A DNA stretch of 64,000 nucleotides from Blastomussa wellsi. Taxonomy: Eukaryota; Cnidaria; Anthozoa; Scleractinia; Plerogyridae. The stretch lies in assembly GCA_947652115.1 (NCBI GenBank), contig OX393562.1, positions 6,782,093 to 6,846,092 of the forward strand, in the 5' to 3' direction. Each line of letters starts with the position of its first letter. Position 1 is the first letter of the stretch. This document shows, one piece after another, positions 59,612 through 64,000 of this stretch. The notes below the pieces were generated by a model. It was given only the letters and a program-made list of their open reading frames with translations. It ran no database searches and was not told where the DNA came from. Both the position numbers and the translations under genes were made by a program.

Positions 59612-62142
59612 GAGCCGGTGCTTCTGATTCATCGCACAAAATGTTGTCCACTGTCTATTTAACAATCCGACAACGAATCAAGTCTTCTATGAACAAATAG
59701 TCAACGAGGCGTAGCCGAGTTGCCTATGGCTCATAGAAAACGTGGGCGGGTAGTCAAATTGTTTCATTGCAAACTCTAACTAAAATATTGCAGTTCAAAA
59801 CCTACTTTTGAAACAAAAGGCAAAAGAAATTGCGTGATCATGTTTTATCGGCTAAGAGAAAACAATGGGAGAACCAATCAGAATCGCGGATTTCCGACAG
59901 GTGACCATTGAATGGCTGTCTACGTTATCAGTTGTTTTTTGTTCTTATTTCTTAGTGAATGGAAATGCTATAAAGTATGGCTGTTATGCAGTGTAATACC
60001 CCAAAATACAACATCTGGGTAGGTAGTGTTGTATTCAGCGACCACCAGGGTCGGCTAATGGCATGGCGAAAGGTCACATGTCTAGCAAGCGTATTTCAAT
60101 CAAGCTGGGAAATCAAATGCTTCGCACTGTTCCGCCAACGTAAAGGAACTAGTTATTTACAGGGGTATGTTTTGTCAACACGCGGGGAATGTTCTCAGTC
60201 TCCCTTAACTATTCTCAAAATTTATATATATTTATTTATGTTCTGTTGTGGTTCAATTTTACCCTTGGTGCCATTTGGTAGCTTCCTTTGTTTTATATTC
60301 ATTATCATGACCATATACGCCAAAACAAAATGTCAGTTTGTACCAAGGGCAAAATTGAACCAAATCATAGCTATTATTTCTGTCTCCGGGCATTGTGAAA
60401 TTGCTAAGCATAGAATCTCATGAAGAGAAGCTGACGAAACAACAATTGTGAATGTAAGTGGCATTTGCCCTTTACCGTACTATTTCCTTATACTGAGAAC
60501 ACTGCGGGTTATTATTATTATTATTATTAAATATCATCTTTTTAGTTATTCAACACCCAGGCCATACTGGATAATCCAGTGAGAGTGATACGATTTTGAG
60601 GCCTCTGGCAGTCGATCACTACAGACTTTTCGTTGGTCTCGGTAACGTTAGATTGCAGACATACTTTGGGACGATATTGTATTTGGCGTTTGTGCAGTTT
60701 TGAGCTCGCCTACTTGCATGAAGTATAACGAAGAATTATTGCTGTCAGCAAATGGATAAACGGCAATAGTTATAGAAGAGATTTAATTTACAGTCATTCT
60801 CAAAACGTTATTACATTTACAATAAATAACTTGCTGATAAATCCTAGACTTTAGGGAACCTCTGCTCTTGAGGCATGAGCGAGTTAACTAAAGGTAAAAG
60901 TATGAATTATAAGTCTCAAATTGTATCGCTATTTGCGCTTCTGTACTAGGTAGTTTTGCAAGTGATAATTTTACGTATCTTTTAAGCTTAACGTGTATCA
61001 CGTATTGATTAAACATTTACACCTTATTCAATTGGGAGTCAAGACACGGATACCTAACGTATTCCGCATTTCAACAGATCCGCGCATGCAATTAATTTGT
61101 TAAACCATCACAAAATGGTTTACAATTCGATTTTCATAATTAAAAAGAAATTAAATTCTAATATTTAACTGGTATTGGGCTTAAAGAAAATATGAATTCA
61201 TGCTCTTCGTGCCCTTAATTCGGCAAATTAATCTAATTAGTCATACGGAACCTTTTTGCAGTTCTTCGCTTGAATTTTGTGCATTTTTCTTTTACCTTAT
61301 CTATCATTATACAGTAAAATGACCTGAGGTCGAGTGGTAACTGTAAAAACTCCATCAATAATTGTATGCGTACAAATACCCTGCTGGTAAACTGAATAAA
61401 GCTGTTATATTCTTGGCCAAAAATTCGTCTAGTATTTTTCATTTTTCGTACCTCTTGCTGTTATACCCTGACAAGTAATTCATGAAAGAAACTAATATCA
61501 TAATTGAAATTTATAACCAACAGACAATTATCCGTCTTTCACCCTTGTCGTTCTCATTGTCTTCAAGATATAGAAATACTTATAGCTGTGTTTTCTTCCA
61601 ACTCCTAAGTCGATGCATTTATTAACAGCTTTTAGTTCATGGATCGCGTATTCATTTTATGAGGTTTAAGGATGGACCTCAGTAGCACTCAATCACTCAA
61701 TGTACTCTGTTAGATCGAGCAGTCCAGCACCTCCTTAACAATAGACTTCTTTGTTATCAGGGTTAGAGGCTTTGTTTAAGAGTGTTCTCTATTGTTTCAA
61801 CGCCCAATGGTATTGCCGCTTCAATGAGGTGCTGCTTGCCCCGTTAGATCTGGACCCATCCCATTTAACTACGAGCTGGCTCACAGGTGCCTGATTTTTC
61901 TAGACAAGAAATCCATTAACTCTCCCGAAAATCTGTTTCATTCGCCTGTAGTTAATATTTCTTTCAAGATACAAGTGAGGTCGTGAGTTGCTGAATTATC
62001 TAACTGTTTCTCTGTCTTTGTCTGATCTGAAAAACATCCAAGACTACTTCAAAAATTTTACTTTGTTTATAGTAGTACAAAATAAGTAAAAGAAACCAGT
62101 CATCTTCATTCAAATTGTCCCGCCTTCCGTCAAGTTAATTGC
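59612..62142. other. intergenic DNA between the tail-to-tail receptor genes
   Basis: It must contain both 3' untranslated regions. An inverted repeat lies at 60249-60362. A phrase near 59,710 resembles one near 80. No gene was recognised, and the 148-codon frame at 59,977 has no family features and spans the inverted repeat. Confidence 0.5.
60249..60362. repeat. inverted repeat with 22-bp arms
   Basis: tggttcaattttacccttgg at the left and ccaagggcaaaattgaacca at the right; about 114 bp in all. Probably a small fold-back repeat. Confidence 0.65.
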
Positions 62143-62421
62143 CTATTCAACCACATCTTTCTTTCCGTCACTTTCTTCCCTGAGCACTCCATAATATACG
62201 GTGTAAGCAACAAGGAAAGTGACATAGAGAGTAGGGAAGACAAATCTTGATAGTCTGTCAATCCAGTGTGCCCTTTGTCTAACGGGCGCCTCTTGTGGTG
62301 TTGTAGGTAGTTGTTGTTTGGATTGGGGTTTCAGTTTGATATTTCCTTTGTTGTTTCGGATTCTGCACACTCCTTCATCCATTACTTGCACAATAAGATC
62401 AACACTTCCCCTACTGTGGGC
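62143..62421 (-). CDS. second receptor, last exon (M4)
   Basis: Acceptor cttgtcag at its 5' side on the minus strand; encodes AHSRGSVDLIVQVMDEG, the cytoplasmic loop, M4 and the stop codon (TAG, 62145-62143). Confidence 0.92.
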   Translation of the reverse strand, partial: AHSRGSVDLIVQVMDEGVCRIRNNKGNIKLKPQSKQQLPTTPQEAPVRQRAHWIDRLSRFVFPTLYVTFLVAYTVYYGVLREESDGKKDVVE

Positions 62422-63688
62422 CTGACAAGAACACAAATGACATTTAAAGTGAAACTTATGAAATGGTATTTTTAAGGACATCGTAAATTGTATATCGTGA
62501 TGACCAACAGATGCTGACAGTCAGTGAAGATATTAGAATGACCAGAAAGCAAGGAAAGACCAGCACAAACAATGCATTATCTTCTTCCATTTACAGCAGG
62601 GATAAATTGATTTATCCGGGTTTCCAGCTTCGATTAACCTTTTTAAATCATTAAGCTTTATTAGTCCTTTCTTCATAAATTTCTTGATAATCTTTAGTTA
62701 CGAAATAATGAATTTCGGAAATGGGCCTAATTTTTTTAAATTTCTTTTCAACTATATAGATTTAGCTAAGCCTAAAAGCGGAGCTACAAATTTTTTGCTG
62801 GTCCTTAATAATTTGTGAAAATACCACAAGAAAGATTCCAAAAGCGGAAATAAATAGTCAACTCCAATCGCAGAAATTCCGCTGATGATAAATGATCAAA
62901 TCCTGTCTTTCCCACAGACTGAAAAATAGAATTTGATTCCTTGATTCAATGCAAAAACTATGCCTGGTCAGTAGTCAACTTAAAAAACACGTTACTTCGA
63001 TAAGCTCTACACTTGAATAGGCCATTTCCGAGCTCCCATTTTCCGCAATTTCAAAACGAGTCTAAGTGCGAAACTATTCATATGAAAATAAGCTTGTTTT
63101 TGCATGAGAATGAAGATGTAGGTAAAACACATTTTCATATGAATGGTTTCGCACTTAGACTCGTTTTGACGCTGAGGCAAAAGAGAACTCGGAAATGGCC
63201 TATTCGTTTTTATTATTATTATCGTTGTTTTTTGTTATTGCTACAATGTATTTTTAAGTGTTTTTAAGACAATAGCTATTTTATATTCCATGCACATACT
63301 TCACATTCCATGGCAATTTCCTTTTTGTCATCCTCCTTTTTTTCCCGTTTGCACCACGATGGCAGTTTCAATTCTGGATTAGTGTTGAGAACGATGATAA
63401 ATTCGATCAAGGCAGCGAAAATGAAACCAAACGACGTCAGCAAGAAATAGTCAACTGCCTTCATGTAGCTGACCTTTGGCATGTCCCTGTTAACATTCCC
63501 CTTGAGAAGAATTGATGTTAAGATGGTGGTAATACTGAGAGCAACTCTAGCCGGAACAGCAGAAGGTGATATGAAGAAGCAGCACCACGAGAGAACAACC
63601 AGGACTATGGCAGGAACAAAGATGGAAGACACGAATGATTCTGTGCGTCTCCGAAATGAAAACTCCGCTGTGAGACTTGCGAAGGAAC
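62143..63688 (-). CDS. second Cys-loop receptor subunit, 3' part only
   Basis: Two minus-strand exons (63688-63300 and 62421-62143) join in phase 0. The first encodes the end of the ligand-binding domain, M1 (VPAIVLVVLSWCCFFI), M2 with VPARVALSITTILT, M3 (LLTSFGFIFAALIEFIIVL) and part of the loop; the second the remaining loop, M4 (FVFPTLYVTFLVAYTVYY) and the stop. Sequence is close to the first receptor, and the PAR motif again suggests an anion channel. The intron between VPK and VSYM present in the first gene is absent here. The 5' exons lie beyond the window end. Tail-to-tail with the first gene, so the pair probably arose by an inverted duplication. Confidence 0.92.
63015..63205. mobile_element. 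191-bp MITE in the second receptor's intron
   Basis: Inverted arms of about 75 bp beginning gaataggccatttccgag, containing acgagtctaagtgcgaaac and cattcatatgaaaat on both sides. Hairpin-forming, non-coding. Confidence 0.8.
63300..63688 (-). CDS. second receptor, exon with M1-M3
   Basis: Acceptor tttacaacag and donor gtatgt on the minus strand; entry phase 1, exit phase 0, as in the first gene. Confidence 0.92.
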
Positions 63689-64000
63689 CTGTTGTAAATA
63701 ATAGGAAAATAATTTCAATGGAGAACACATTTGTAGTTTAATGGACATCCGTGTCTTGCTATATTTAGAGACAATGTATGTTTCTGATTGGCTAGGAACA
63801 CTGAACTCCAAGGTAATGTAACATCATTAAACTAAACCTAAAACTGTAAAAAAATAGAGAATGGGAAAACCATGATCGTGCTTAAATATTCTCGTATCTT
63901 TATTTTAAGCCATAACATGATATTAGTCATGATATTGATCACTGCGAGGAAAATACATTGGACTGCTAGTGACGCAGTCTGTTGATCTTACATGATGTCT
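63689..64000. other. intron of the second receptor gene
   Basis: Sequence upstream (on the minus strand) of the M1 exon. No further exon is recognisable before the window ends. Confidence 0.6.

Noticed and set aside
59977..60423. A 148-codon frame between the receptor genes
   Set aside because: It has no domain features, overlaps an inverted repeat and contains low-complexity sequence; more likely chance.
1..64000. tRNA or rRNA genes
   Set aside because: No cloverleaf with A and B box pairs or rRNA-like conserved segments was noticed on either strand; a covariance-model scan would be needed to be sure.

Overview
The window looks like animal nuclear DNA, most likely from an anthozoan cnidarian such as a stony coral. 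The reasons are intron-bearing neurotransmitter-receptor genes, many short palindromic (MITE-like) repeats, and two large Maverick/Polinton (adintovirus-like) elements of a kind typical of cnidarian genomes. The species is inferred from general character and was not tested.

Layout. 1-12,980 is mostly host non-coding DNA with dispersed repeats, at least two MITEs (one with an 8-bp target duplication) and two weak coding-like segments. 12,987-30,486 is Element 1, a 17.5-kb AT-rich Maverick with 312/325-bp terminal inverted repeats and a 6-bp target duplication (GTTAGG). 30,493-33,621 is a host spacer with a LINE reverse-transcriptase fragment and an inverted repeat copy that preserves the unoccupied target of Element 1. 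33,628-48,503 is Element 2, a 14.9-kb Maverick of a different lineage, with identical 233-bp terminal repeats whose outermost 146 bp are each a near-perfect hairpin, flanked by CACGCG duplications. 48,510-64,000 is host DNA with a complete nine-exon Cys-loop receptor gene on the + strand (417 residues, all splice phases consistent) and the 3' end of a second receptor gene on the - strand, tail to tail with it.

Element 1 encodes a protein-primed DNA polymerase, an AT-hook/zinc protein, a BRO-N plus VRR-NUC fusion, a chromodomain integrase broken by a stop codon, a PLA2-like protein, a DUF5679-type protein, an adenain-type protease, a pX-like protein, major and minor capsid proteins, a small basic protein, a PPxY late-domain protein, a packaging ATPase, a fiber-like protein, a small membrane protein, a frameshifted poxvirus VLTF3-like factor and a zinc-finger protein. 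Element 2 encodes penton, late-domain membrane protein, two large Maverick-specific proteins, major capsid protein, ATPase, several small membrane proteins, intact integrase and DNA polymerase, but no protease that I can recognise.

In both elements the capsid, ATPase, integrase and polymerase genes form a self-sufficient virion and replication module. Element 1 is decayed in at least two genes, while every Element 2 gene is open. The most unusual points are the parvovirus-like hairpin ends of Element 2, the VLTF3-like and BRO/VRR-NUC genes of Element 1, promoter-like motifs specific to each element, ESCRT late domains carried on unrelated proteins, and a receptor exon duplicated around a 49-bp minisatellite.
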